In this document: positions 48,890-58,900 of the stretch, one piece after another
Layout of the letters: each line of letters begins with the position of its first letter
Numbering within the stretch: the first letter of the stretch is position 1
Assembly (NCBI GenBank): GCA_030220185.1
Contig: JASPKZ010007797.1
Location: 310,001-374,000, forward strand
Direction of reading: 5' to 3'
DNA from: Diploptera punctata
Taxonomy: Eukaryota > Arthropoda > Insecta > Blattodea > Blaberidae
Length of the DNA stretch: 64,000 nucleotides
Made by a program: the position numbers and the translations under genes
Notes under the pieces: model-generated
Told to the model about the DNA's origin: nothing
Database searches by the model: none
The model's input: the letters and a program-made list of their open reading frames with translations, nothing else

Positions 48890-49360
48890 CATAAAAAGTA
48901 AAAGTGGTTTCTTCTGCTGAGAAAGTTATGATCATCTCATTTTTATATCCATTGAATGGTTTATACATGCAGGTCTGAGACTTGGCTTTGAACGATCTCT
49001 GTTAAAATAGAGACAATAGAAATGAGATTTCTAAAATACGTTGCTGGTATTTCTAGTGCCAGTGAGTAAGTAAGGTGTTTCTTTAAGAGATCAAAAGAGA
49101 AGTCAAGATATCAGAGATGAATTACAAATATATAATATAAACGATAGAATATACAGAAATAAATGTAATTGGTTTGAACATGTACAAAGAATGCCAAATA
49201 ATCGTTTATCAAAACACATGCTTCATTATAGACCTCAAGGCCGAAGAAATGTAGGAAGACCAAAACGACGTTGGAAGGACGACCTGTAGTATATTTTGCA
49301 TCGGGGTGCGGAACGGGCCAACAGGCACATACCTTCAAGATGATAATGATGATGGATTGG
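48890..49360 (+). mobile_element. RTE-like LINE fragment nested in the mariner remnant
   Basis: 'YRNKCNWFEHVQRMPNNRL', then 'RPQGRRNVGRPKRRWKDDL' stop and a 'GGAACGGGCCAACAGGCACA' tail with (GAT)n. It is itself interrupted by a tiny R1 insertion at 49055-49073. Confidence 0.75.
49046..49082 (+). mobile_element. ultra-short R1 insertion (3' terminus only)
   Basis: 'AGTGCCAGTGAGTAAGTAA' is the extreme 3' end of R1, here without any body. It is flanked by 'ggtatttct' and 'ggtgtttct'. It looks like an insertion that stopped after about 20 nt. Confidence 0.65.
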
Positions 49361-49614
49361 TGTAACAGCATATTCTACCTGCACCCCACAACGGTAACTG
49401 GACAATACTCTACAGATGTACTGATAACTCTGCAAGGTCATATCAGGTCAAGTGGTCTTATTTCTGTGAAACAAGCTGGATACTGCATCACGATAGTACG
49501 GAGTAATATAGCAAATGTTGCGCTGAATAATCTTGAAAAGGTCAAAGTGATGTGTGTCCTTCATCCTACCTATAGTCCAGATATAGACATGTGTGACATT
49601 TATATCCCTCCATG

Positions 49615-49805
49615 GTATCTTTACCTTGTCGTGGTGAAGTGGCTTGCGTGCTTAAATGATCCCGAGAGCTAAGCCGGCGCGGCGGTAGCATTGCTGTTAA
49701 TAGGGTTATCCATGCCGGACTGGTCAAAGGTGATAAGCCAGACGAAAAAAAGTACCTTGGTCGAAAGAGTGATGATATTTCACCGTAAAAATACAACCGT
49801 CAACA
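49615..49805 (+). mobile_element. GC-rich insert, LINE 5' UTR-like
   Basis: 'CTTGTCGTGGTGAAGTGGCT' and 'CCCGAGAGCTAAGCCGGCG' resemble the 5' leader found at the start of many insect LINEs. It separates two parts of the mariner transposase. Confidence 0.45.
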
Positions 49806-50267
49806 AATGCGGACATGGATTGACATATTTATATTTCCTAATATGAAGAAACACCTTTGCGGCATACGTTTTCCATCTTCAGAAACAGAGGTGAATGCTG
49901 CAGAGGCAGATTTGAAAGATGTGTCAAAAAAAATAGTTTCCAGCATGTCTTACAGACTGGCACAAACGCTGATCTCGGATCTTAGATCCGAGGCTTGATA
50001 CTTGGGGCATTGCTCGCAGTCCCAAGGATGCACATCCAATACGTCTTCCTCTGAGAAGTGATTTTGGAAATAAAAGCATGGATATCCTACAAATTATGAA
50101 ATTATGAATAAGAAGAAGACCTTTGCTCATCTTACAATTTTGATGGTTCTTCGCAAAGTGGTCTCCTTCGATGTATGTTGCAAAAATAAAAAATAAATAA
50201 AAATAACTAATTCTTTATTGAATGACTCTCGTATTTAGCCTAAAATGTAAGCGCCCAAATTAACTAG

Positions 50268-50311
50268 TTGAGGCATACTGAATCTCATGGCACCCAGTTT
50301 GGGAACCACTG
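50268..50311 (-). mobile_element. hAT-type terminus, solo
   Basis: On the minus strand 'CAGTGGTTCCCAAACTGGGT', a very common hAT end. No partner end identified. Confidence 0.5.
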
Positions 50312-50640
50312 CTTTAAATCACAATTTTTACAATATTTAATTAATTTTACAATATCTGTACATGGTAGTGGTAATATGTAAAATCAGACATTCTATAAAA
50401 GACTAACATTGTATAGAATGCAAAAACTGAATCTCAAAGAGGCCTATACATTATTTTACACATTTCCTAGGCATTTTATAGAATGACAAAATCAAATCAG
50501 GCAAAGTATTATTCTGTCAGATACGAGTACTTAAAGGCTGCCGAACGTTAGAATTATTTAAAAGAAATCTAAATTTATATCCCCTTTAACTTTATTTTGA
50601 ATATTATTTTCACATGTAATAAATATTAATGTATGTTTAT

Positions 50641-50665
50641 TATTATTATTATTATTATTATTATA
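50641..50665. repeat. (TTA)n microsatellite
   Basis: Short array at the LINE 3' end. Confidence 0.9.
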
Positions 50666-51133
50666 TTCTTCTTCTTCTTCTACTTCATGGAATTAGGCAT
50701 TTTGACCTGTTTTCACATTAAGTGGGATTTAATGAATCTTCCCAACAAGTAAATGGGCGTCCAACACTTCTATGTCCTATTGGTTTGTACTTTAGTAATA
50801 GCTGGGGTATTCTATTTGTAGGCATTCTTTTAACATGTTCAACCAGTTGTTTCCCATATTGTAAATTCTATTTGTTAAATTAAGACTTTTTAAGTGTTTT
50901 CTAATATATTCATTTATTTTTCTGTCCAAAATTGTCACACTACTGAACGTAAGAACTTCATTTCTGCAGTTTCTATTTTTATTCTGTCTGAACTGTTAAG
51001 AGTCCAATTTTCACTTACATATTATTAAGACAGGCACTGCCATAATTATATAAAATTTTAATTGTGTACTCCTCAGAGTTTTATTTTCGGTGTCCGTTTT
51101 ATAGTGCCACACATTTATTTTATTTAATATTAA
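50666..51133 (-). mobile_element. RTE-like LINE (R3-like), lower part
   Basis: Minus-strand C-terminal region of an older RTE-like element. Its 5' continuation lies at 51604-51750 ('GKDHMRCKISINNSTIQQVN'). The two are separated by the R1 insertion. Confidence 0.7.
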
Positions 51134-51603
51134 TATCTTCCTTCTGTGCGAAACATGGACTCTTACTTTAAGGGAGGAAAGGATAGTACGAGTATTTGAG
51201 AATAAAGTACTTAGGAAAATGTTGGACCAAAGAGAGATGAACAGACAGGTGAATGGAGAAGACTACATAACAATGAACTACATGGTGTCTATATGAAGCC
51301 AGATATAATAAGAACAGTTAAGTCTCGTAGACTGCGATGGGCAGGGCATGTTGCGCGTATGGGGAATGAAAGATGTGCATGGAAGCTTCTTACAGGAAAG
51401 CCAGAGGGAAAACGCCCCGTTAGTAGACCAAGAACCAGGTGGGAGAATAACATTAACTATGATTTGAGGGAAGTAGATTATACAGGGAATGACTAGAAAA
51501 CATTATCTCAGGATAGGGATGTATGGATGGAGAGCTTATATCCGCACGGCCATGAACCTACGGGTTCGATAGTGCTAGTGAGTAAGTAAGTATCTTCCTT
51601 CTG
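51134..51603 (+). mobile_element. RTE family R1 insertion with 13-bp target-site duplication
   Basis: 'tatcttccttctg' at 51134-51146 and 51591-51603 brackets R1 sequence 51147-51590, oriented plus, in an older minus-strand LINE. It encodes '[20 protein letters not shown]' and ends in GTAA repeats. Confidence 0.93.
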
Positions 51604-51748
51604 GCAGAATGATACACTGCATCCTAAATAATTGAAATTGTTCACCTGTTGTATTGTACTGTTATTAATGCTGATTTTACACCTCATGTGGTCTTTCCCG
51701 TTGAATGCCATTACTTTCGATTTACTTTCAGAGATTGTCATATTGTCA

Positions 51749-51750
<2 letters not shown>
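51604..51750 (-). mobile_element. RTE-like LINE (R3-like), upper part
   Basis: 'MTISESKSKVMAFNGKDHMR' and 'NNFNYLGCSVSF', the motif D to post-RT region, continuous with 50666-51133 once the R1 insertion is removed. Confidence 0.75.
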
Positions 51751-51785
<35 letters not shown>

Positions 51786-51801
51786 GTTATTGTTATTATT
51801 A

Positions 51802-51861
<60 letters not shown>

Positions 51862-51927
51862 TGTGGCGGAACAAAATACATTTGGTCTGAGGGATAACTA
51901 CTGTAATGTAGAGAAAATCCTTAATAA

Positions 51928-51977
<50 letters not shown>

Positions 51978-51995
51978 TATTATTATTATTATTAT
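51751..51995. repeat. (TTA)n microsatellites, two blocks
   Basis: 51751-51860 and 51930-51995, split by a 70-bp unique stretch. Confidence 0.97.
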
Positions 51996-51999
51996 TTCA

Positions 52000-52340
52000 A
52001 TGGAATATCAATTATTTTCAAGAATATCGAAATTAGACAAAATAAAAAATAATACAATAAGAGAAATTATGAATGTAGAAAATTATATTGTACAAGAGAT
52101 TGAAGAAATCCAACTAAGATGGTATGGGTATATAATGAGAAAGAGGGACACAGAAACAAAAAAAGAAGTATTGAAATGGGTACCTCCTGGAAAAGAGAAA
52201 TGTGGTAGACCAAAGCCAACGTGAATAAAGGGAATTGACAATATGAAGAAGATATAGGCCTATATGACAGAAGCAGACACACAAGACCGGGAATTGTGGA
52301 AGAAAAAAAAAATGTATATTTTGGTTGAGGATACCTGTGT
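52000..52340 (+). mobile_element. RTE-like LINE C-terminal remnant (R4 type)
   Basis: 'NTIREIMNVENYIVQEIEEI', 'LRWYGYIMRKRDTETKKEVL', 'PPGKEKCGRPKPT' and a final 'EADTQDRELWKKKK'. Confidence 0.8.
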
Positions 52341-52371
52341 ATATAATAAAAACAATCCTAAAATAAATAAA

Positions 52372-52375
<4 letters not shown>

Positions 52376-52450
<75 letters not shown>
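52376..52450. repeat. (TTA)n microsatellite
   Basis: Trinucleotide array. Confidence 0.97.
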
Positions 52451-52451
<1 letters not shown>

Positions 52452-53005
52452 TATATATCACGTGATTTTTCTCTTCCATAATAAGACTTAAAAATAAAAT
52501 TTGTTACACAAAATGGAAAAAATATAAGGTTAATGTGAGTCGTGTTTGTTAGCATTTTAAGTTTAAGACCGATTTTGGTTAACTTTTTAGTTTTAGCGTA
52601 TTTCCGTAACTTGGCTATATTATTGTATCAATAATTCATGGTCATCTTCCAACGTTATATTTGGCAAAAAAAAAACAGTCCGGTGGCATACTTTCACAAA
52701 AGCCATATGCTTCCAAGAGGAGTGACAGGAATACTACTTCCAACGTTATGCATTGTTAAAAAGTGTGTATGATAAATTATAATCTTCTTTAAAACAAGAT
52801 TTTGTTTGCTGGATTTAGATGAGGTACGTTACCGCCTTAGTTTGTTTTTGCATATAGGCCTAATGTGTAGCAAATATACAATGCGTAGGAAAAGTGTAAA
52901 ACAAAGATTTAATTTTATAATTCGGCAAAAAATGTGATTGACGTTTTATACAATTTTATATAATTCCTGAATTTCATACTTTGCCTTTAACATATACAAT
53001 AATAC
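52451..53005. other. unassigned
   Basis: AT-rich. Nothing recognised. Confidence 0.5.
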
Positions 53006-53600
53006 TACATTACGATGCGAGGTTGGGAAGTGGTTTTTACAGAATTGAGGAAAATGTTTAAAAAACGAGCGATAGCTCGGTTTCTAATTTCCGAGATTCT
53101 GTAAAACATTTCACAAATGTGCATTGTACATTATTTTTTGCGCGATGGTGTTTTCAAAATAATTAATAATAATAAAATAACATCTTTGTTGAAAATATTT
53201 GCGTTCATTTGACTAACGTTAACAGTGTAGGCAATGTTTATTAGTTGAAACAACAGGACGCCGTGAGACCAATTTAGTGATAAAATTACGGCGAGTACGT
53301 ATGTATTGTTTTATATTGTTTCAAATAAAGTTCAGTTCATTTAAAATTCAGTGATTTGTTTCGTGTGATGTTCATTAACACTACCTTTTGTATATTTTTT
53401 TGTATATACATTTTATCCAAGTGTAACTAAATTAGTATGGTTAAAATTCTTCCCTGTAGGGGGAGAGTACCTAAATCTCTGTAAAGGGAAAACATAGGCT
53501 TACAATACAATATACATTTTATGTAGTATACATGGAGGGCAGTGGTTTTACTTCCCACACGCGTGTTTGTAATATGTAATATTACAGTAGGCCTATAGTT
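53006..53600 (+). repeat. dispersed repeat H, copy 2, with an insertion
   Basis: Matches 33306-33790. At 53403-53523 it gains about 110 bp that copy 1 lacks, bracketed by 'tatacatttta'. Confidence 0.8.
53406..53523 (+). mobile_element. short insertion equal to the SINE D long tail
   Basis: 'GTGTAACTAAATTAGTATGG', 'CTTCCCTGTAGGGGGAGAG' and 'CTCTGTAAAGGGAAAACAT' match the last 95 bp of the SINE D copy at 26.1 kb. Ends in an ACAATACAAT tail; target repeat 'tatacatttta' on both sides. A 5'-truncated insertion. Confidence 0.8.
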
Positions 53601-54154
53601 ATTTTTTACTACAGTATAGTTATTTAGGTTGGCAACCCCGAAATCTTGGAAGTTGAACTTTCAATCATGGTCGCCATTTTTATAAGTACGACGAAACGCA
53701 CTATCGCGCAAAAACTAATTTGTTAATGGAAATGTACAGATAATGTACAAATAAAGCATTCGCAAGATGGTCATGGGGGGGACAAATGTTTTAGTAAGCG
53801 ACCAGAAGTTGAGCAATTGGAAAGGAAAAGCTACTTAAAGAATAGTGCTGTTGATACAATATAAAAATATGTTGATTGAGATTTACAAGTACTATGAAAA
53901 AATCCTCTGCTTGCCGGCGGTGTAGTGTGTGATGCCTTATTCTAGTGTAGTGACTTCCACTTTTTATTACCAACCAAAGACTCATCAGGCAAATCATATT
54001 GTCACCATATGGCTAGGGTTATATAAATCACAACCCAAACTTTATAGCAGCAAAGGAATTTGGCTGCCATGACTTACCCAGTCGGTAACAGGATGCAGCA
54101 CACTGGACAGTGCCTGTCACCGTCACCTCTCAGAATACTCAGATATAAGCAAAA
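53601..54154. other. unassigned
   Basis: Nothing recognised. Confidence 0.5.
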
Positions 54155-55420
54155 CAATTCAAAGGATGGCCTTCAATTTACCGGAGGAAAGGGTATTAAA
54201 TACTTTTTTTTTAATTATTGCAAGACAAATGTAAAATTAAAGTATACAGTTATGAAATATTTACCTACAACGTCCGTCTCCTCAACCTTATTAGTTATTT
54301 ATCTGTAGCGCTTTCCGGACTAGACCCATCATCAGCAGGATTCAAAACTGGTGTTTCACTGAAGATCTGGTAGAGGGGGTTACACGTACTGGGCACTGTG
54401 TTCGTTTTCATTTATCAGATGGTCGTTGTTGTTGACTGCCTTCAAAATTTACACCTCCTCGAGTACGTTTATCTTCGCTGGATTGTTAAACGTACTCAAG
54501 GAGATGGAAAATTTGAAGGCAGTCAACAACAACGACCCTCTGATAAATGAAAACGAACCCAATACGTGTAACCCCCTCTATCAGATCTTCAGTGAAACAC
54601 CAATTTTGAATCCTGCTGATGATGGGACTAGTCCCGAAAGCGCTACAGATAAATAACTAATAAAGTTGAGGAGACGGATCTTGTAGGTAAATATTTCATA
54701 ATTTTATACTTTAATTTTGAATAATACCTCAACGGAACATATCATGAATCTTATAAAAGAAGACAAATTTAGACGAATGATTCATTTACGATGGAAGCGC
54801 CTGCATTTATTGACAGTATTTGGGTTCGTGTACCGTGCCACATAAGCTGGATAGAATTCGTATTTACTCGTATCTGTAACGCTTTCGGGACTAGACCTAT
54901 CATCAGCAGGATTCAAAACTGGTGTTTCACTGAAGATCTAGTAGAGGGGGTTACACGTACTGGGCACTGGGTTCGTTTTCATTTATCAGATGATCGTTGC
55001 TGTTGACTGCCTTCAAAATTTCCATCTCGTCAAGTACGTTTACCTTCGCTGGATTGTTAAACGTACTCAAGGAGATAGAAATTTTGAAGGCAGTCAACAA
55101 CAACGACCATCTGATAAATGAAAACGAACCCAGTACGTGTAACCCCCTCTATCAGATCTTCAGTGAAACACCAGTTTCGAATCCTGCTGATGATGGGTCT
55201 AGTCCCGAAAGTGCTTCAGATAAATAACTAATAAAGTTGAAGAAACAGACGTTGTAGGTAAATATTTCATAATTTTATACTTTAATTTTACATTTGTCTT
55301 GCAATAATTAAAAAAAAAGTATTTAATACTCTTTCCACCGGTAAATTGAAGGCCATCCTTTATGGGACTATGATGGACTGATGATGGGACTAGTCCCGAA
55401 AGCGCTACAGATAAATAACT
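54155..55420. repeat. nested palindrome and tandem duplication next to PARP 3' end
   Basis: Layout X'-Y'-Y-Z-Y'-Y-X-Z, where a prime marks inverse orientation. X is about 54155-54304 inverse and 55230-55370. Y arms are about 54305-54470 / 54481-54648 and 54872-55020 / 55060-55215. Z is about 54655-54862, repeated at 55400-55617. Y contains 'CTGATGATGGGACTAGTCCC' plus GAAAG; Z contains the end of the PARP gene. The layout resembles terminal regions of Penelope-like elements, without any visible reverse transcriptase. Confidence 0.75.
54780..54862 (-). pseudogene. duplicated 3' end of the PARP-like gene
   Basis: Minus strand encodes 'EFYPAYVARYTNPNTVNKC' and 'RRFHRK' then TGA, the same residues as the real terminal exon with several synonymous changes. 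The stop is TGA in place of TAA. No catalytic core, so not functional. Confidence 0.88.
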
Positions 55421-55537
55421 AATAAAGTTGAGGAGACGGATCTTGTAGGTAAATATTTCATAATTTTATACTTTAATTTTGAATAATACGGAACATATCA
55501 TGAATCTTATAAAAGAAGACAAATTTAGACGAACGAT

Positions 55538-55962
55538 TTATTTACGATGGAAGCGTCTGCATTTATTGACGGTATTTGGGTTGGTGTACCGTGCCACATA
55601 AGCCGGATAGAATTCGTTGTCGTAGAATTTAACTTTGACTCGGTCGTTGTTGCCTGTACTTGTATCACACGACAGAGGCAACAGGAGATTTTCGAAGCCT
55701 TCACACTCCTCGCTCACGAGAACTTTAGCACAGATCATCGCTCTATCATCCGGGTTGTTTTTGTTACAATGCTTATTGGCATAATAAGCATCCGAAGAAA
55801 AGCTAATTCCTTGCCCAAATTTTGTTCTATTGCAACGGCGCCAATCAAAGTTCTCTTGTAGTATGGATGCAACGTTCAGATATCCTGTAGCATGGAATAA
55901 TTTCTCCTCATTTACTCTGCCATAACGACTAAAATATTCTTCTTTCTTCAATTCGTAGAGAC
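55538..55962 (-). CDS. PARP-like terminal exon, catalytic core
   Basis: Begins after 'tattttcag' and runs 140 codons to a TAA. It carries the NAD-binding His, the second-triad Tyr and the C-terminal strand 'NEFYPAYVARYTNP', ending 'NKCRRFHRK'. An AATAAA overlaps the stop codon. The 3' end of this exon has a second, partial copy at about 54780-54862 inside the neighbouring palindromic array. Confidence 0.9.
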
Positions 55963-58900
55963 CTGAAAATAATAATAAAAAACCTGTATTTCTCATTCCC
56001 GATAAAATACAAAATATGTCCTTTATTGTTACTTTTACAGCCGGATTCACCAACCTTCACTATCATTTTAAAGCTTCTTTTGATTATTTTAAAGATCGTT
56101 GCTGAACTTTCGCGATTTACCAAGCTTCCTTAGACATTTTATGAGATGTTATATTAATTTTTTGTTAGTTTTGGTCCATTTTTTTCATGTTGTTTTTTCA
56201 TGTTGGTTTATTACTTCGATATGGTATATATTTTTTATTCAATGCACTAGGTTGTCACTTCGACATTTCTGGTGTTCTCTCCTGGCATTGGTGTAATTTG
56301 TAACCCACTTCTGAGATTGGAGCGCCTGGAAGGCGGGGTGGTAATGAAGATAGTGGTGCGGCAGGAGAGTCCTTAATCCTAAGCTTAATCTAAGATAAAT
56401 ATGAATGATGATGATTGCCATATGGTGTTTGGGGTCAGTTTGGGCATTTACGTTTCTTGACTTTTTAATGCCCCAGGTTATCCTTTTGGACATTTCTGGT
56501 GTTTCTCTCCTGGCATTGGCGTAATTGTAACCCACTTCTGAGGTTGGGGCGCCTGCAATGCGGGGTTACGTTGCCCCGATGATATAATGGGTGATGATGA
56601 TGATAGTGGTGCGCCAGGAGAGTCCTTAATCCTAAGCTTAATCTAAGATGAAAATGAATAATGATGATTGCTATATGATGTTCGGGGACCGTTTGGACCT
56701 TGAAGTTACCTGATATCTGTCTTACAGGTGAGGGAAAACCCCGATAAAAACCTAACCCAGGAAACTTTTCCCGACCGGGGATCGACCCAGGCTCGCTGCG
56801 TGACAAGGCAGCACGCTATCTGGAGACCACAGCGGTGGACGGATACAGTATATGTAATTGATTTCATAATACCTGCACGGGTATTAACATTTTCAAAATT
56901 TCCGCGCATGAATTAAGTTTACCATACATGCATAAACAGTAATTTCAGTAATAAGACATTTCCAATTAACAAAATTAACTTTTAAACACAATTTAGGCTG
57001 TATGGGGACTGAAATAGGAATTACAAAAATATTCACGTTCCAGTTTACCATTAAAGTCCTTTTTAGTTTTGAGAATTTTGTCCGCAATAAGTCTGGCAAA
57101 ACAACAGTTTCATCAACAAAATCCACATGTCTTTCATCTACGTCACAAAAATATCATGTTTCCTGCAATACATTTTTTTCGACTTCTCGGGCAGTAACTT
57201 TTATTCAGCTTCTCTTACCAATTCACAAATTTCTTCTGAAACATTTACATATTCAATGTAGCATTGAATAAACAAACTCCCTTTAGCATCAAAGTTATTT
57301 GTTCGATATAAAAAAGCCACGATCAAATAATTAGCTTATGTGTATTTCATGTTTTAATTACTATTTCTTTCCTTTTCATTATAGGGTACTAAGACATAAA
57401 ATCATGTATGCAACAATAAATATTATTTATAAATAAATATTTATGGTATACAAATAACTAAAAGGATTTGTTTATCGTTTAGGCCTATCTAATTACACAA
57501 ATTGCGGAAGGTTTTGACGCAGAATACTGTACTTGCATTATTTTAAAAATGAAGAACGATTGAAGAACGATAACTCCCGTATGCGGAATTATGATAAGTA
57601 ATGCCATGAGTGATTTACAATTTATCTGGAGGATTTGGAAATCAAGAGTGGCATCTGTTAGGACTATTTAACGAATAAAATTAAGCTGTTTACTCAAAAA
57701 TCACTTAATTATCATAAGTAATGCCACGAGTGATTTCCAAATTATCGATAAATTCACGACTCACGAAGTGAGGAGTGAATTTATCTAGAGAATTTGGAAA
57801 TCAAGAGTGGCATTTGTTAGGACTATTTAACGAATGAAATTACGCTGTTTACTCACAAATCATTATTTAACTATAGTTATTTTAAAATATTTATATATTT
57901 AATGCAAACGGCGATGTTTGAAAATAAATGAGAAACGATAGGTACGCTTCATCTGCTTCTTTTGTTTATCACTGCAACCAGATCGTACGATTTATTGCCA
58001 AAGGAACGCAATATTGTAAGAATGCTCTCTAGTGGAGAAAACATCAAACTGTATATTAATTCATTTCTGATGTCGTATGATGTAAATATGACAATTATAT
58101 TTTTCTGGATTATTACCTGGGAAAAAATACATTTAAGAAAGTGCAAACAGTGGTTTGTTTTTTTGGTGGTATAATAAATTGCTACAAATGTTTTTATATT
58201 AACTCCTGCAAGCGCTATGTAATGACATCTATGCACTATATATACAATCTGGTAGCCGTATTTCTTACAGGCTCAGTCACTGCAAAATAATGGTCAGACC
58301 TGCTCAGAATATTAAAAAGGAGGAGCTTTCTTTAATGTGGTAAATTTAACACTGATAAATATTTCGTGAAACACAACTCCGATTGGTTGTAAAACAGAAA
58401 TCATTGAAACGTGATTGGTCATTGACTCCCATTTGGGGCATGAGTTAAATAGTCTTAAGAAATATGAAAATCAAATAAAACTAAGTTTTATTTAATTAAT
58501 CAAGAATCACTATTTAAATATTCATCCATCCATAGTAATTCTGCCGAGGGCAGACCTTTCACTGCAACATAGCATGTTCATGTTATGCTTTGCAGCTTTA
58601 CTAGGGAATTGTAGTTGTGGTAGCTTCCCGTTTTTTCCCACACGGTTGAAGGATGAAGATGATTTCGGGGACCGTTTGGGCCTTAAAGTTTTCCTGACAT
58701 TTGTCTTACAGGTGAGGAAAAACCCCGATAAAAACCTCACCCAGAAAAACTGCCCCGACCGGGGATCGAACCCGGGCTCGCTGCGTGACAAGGCAGTACG
58801 CTACCTCGAGACCACAGCGGTGGACTATTTAAATATAGTTATTTTAAAATATGTATATATTTAATGTAAACGGCTATGTTTGAAAAAAAATGAGAAATGT

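Larger units (their letters stand above)
48590..50000 (+). pseudogene. mariner transposon remnant, multiply interrupted
   Basis: The left end reads 'ACGAGGGCTGTCCAATAAAG'. Transposase pieces are 'VVTADENWLHNFDH' (48808-48850), 'RSNIANVALNNLEKVKV' and 'CVLHPTYSPDIDMCD' (49498-49598), and 'IFPNMKKHLCGIRFPSSETE' (49830-49890), all in the expected mariner order with one Asp visible in the SPD motif. It is interrupted by a LINE fragment (about 48890-49360) and by an unrelated insert (about 49615-49805). Confidence 0.75.

Noticed and set aside
58574..58864. 96-codon frame with '[20 protein letters not shown]'
   Set aside because: Antisense reading of the SINE A tRNA-like head, seen repeatedly at other SINE A copies.
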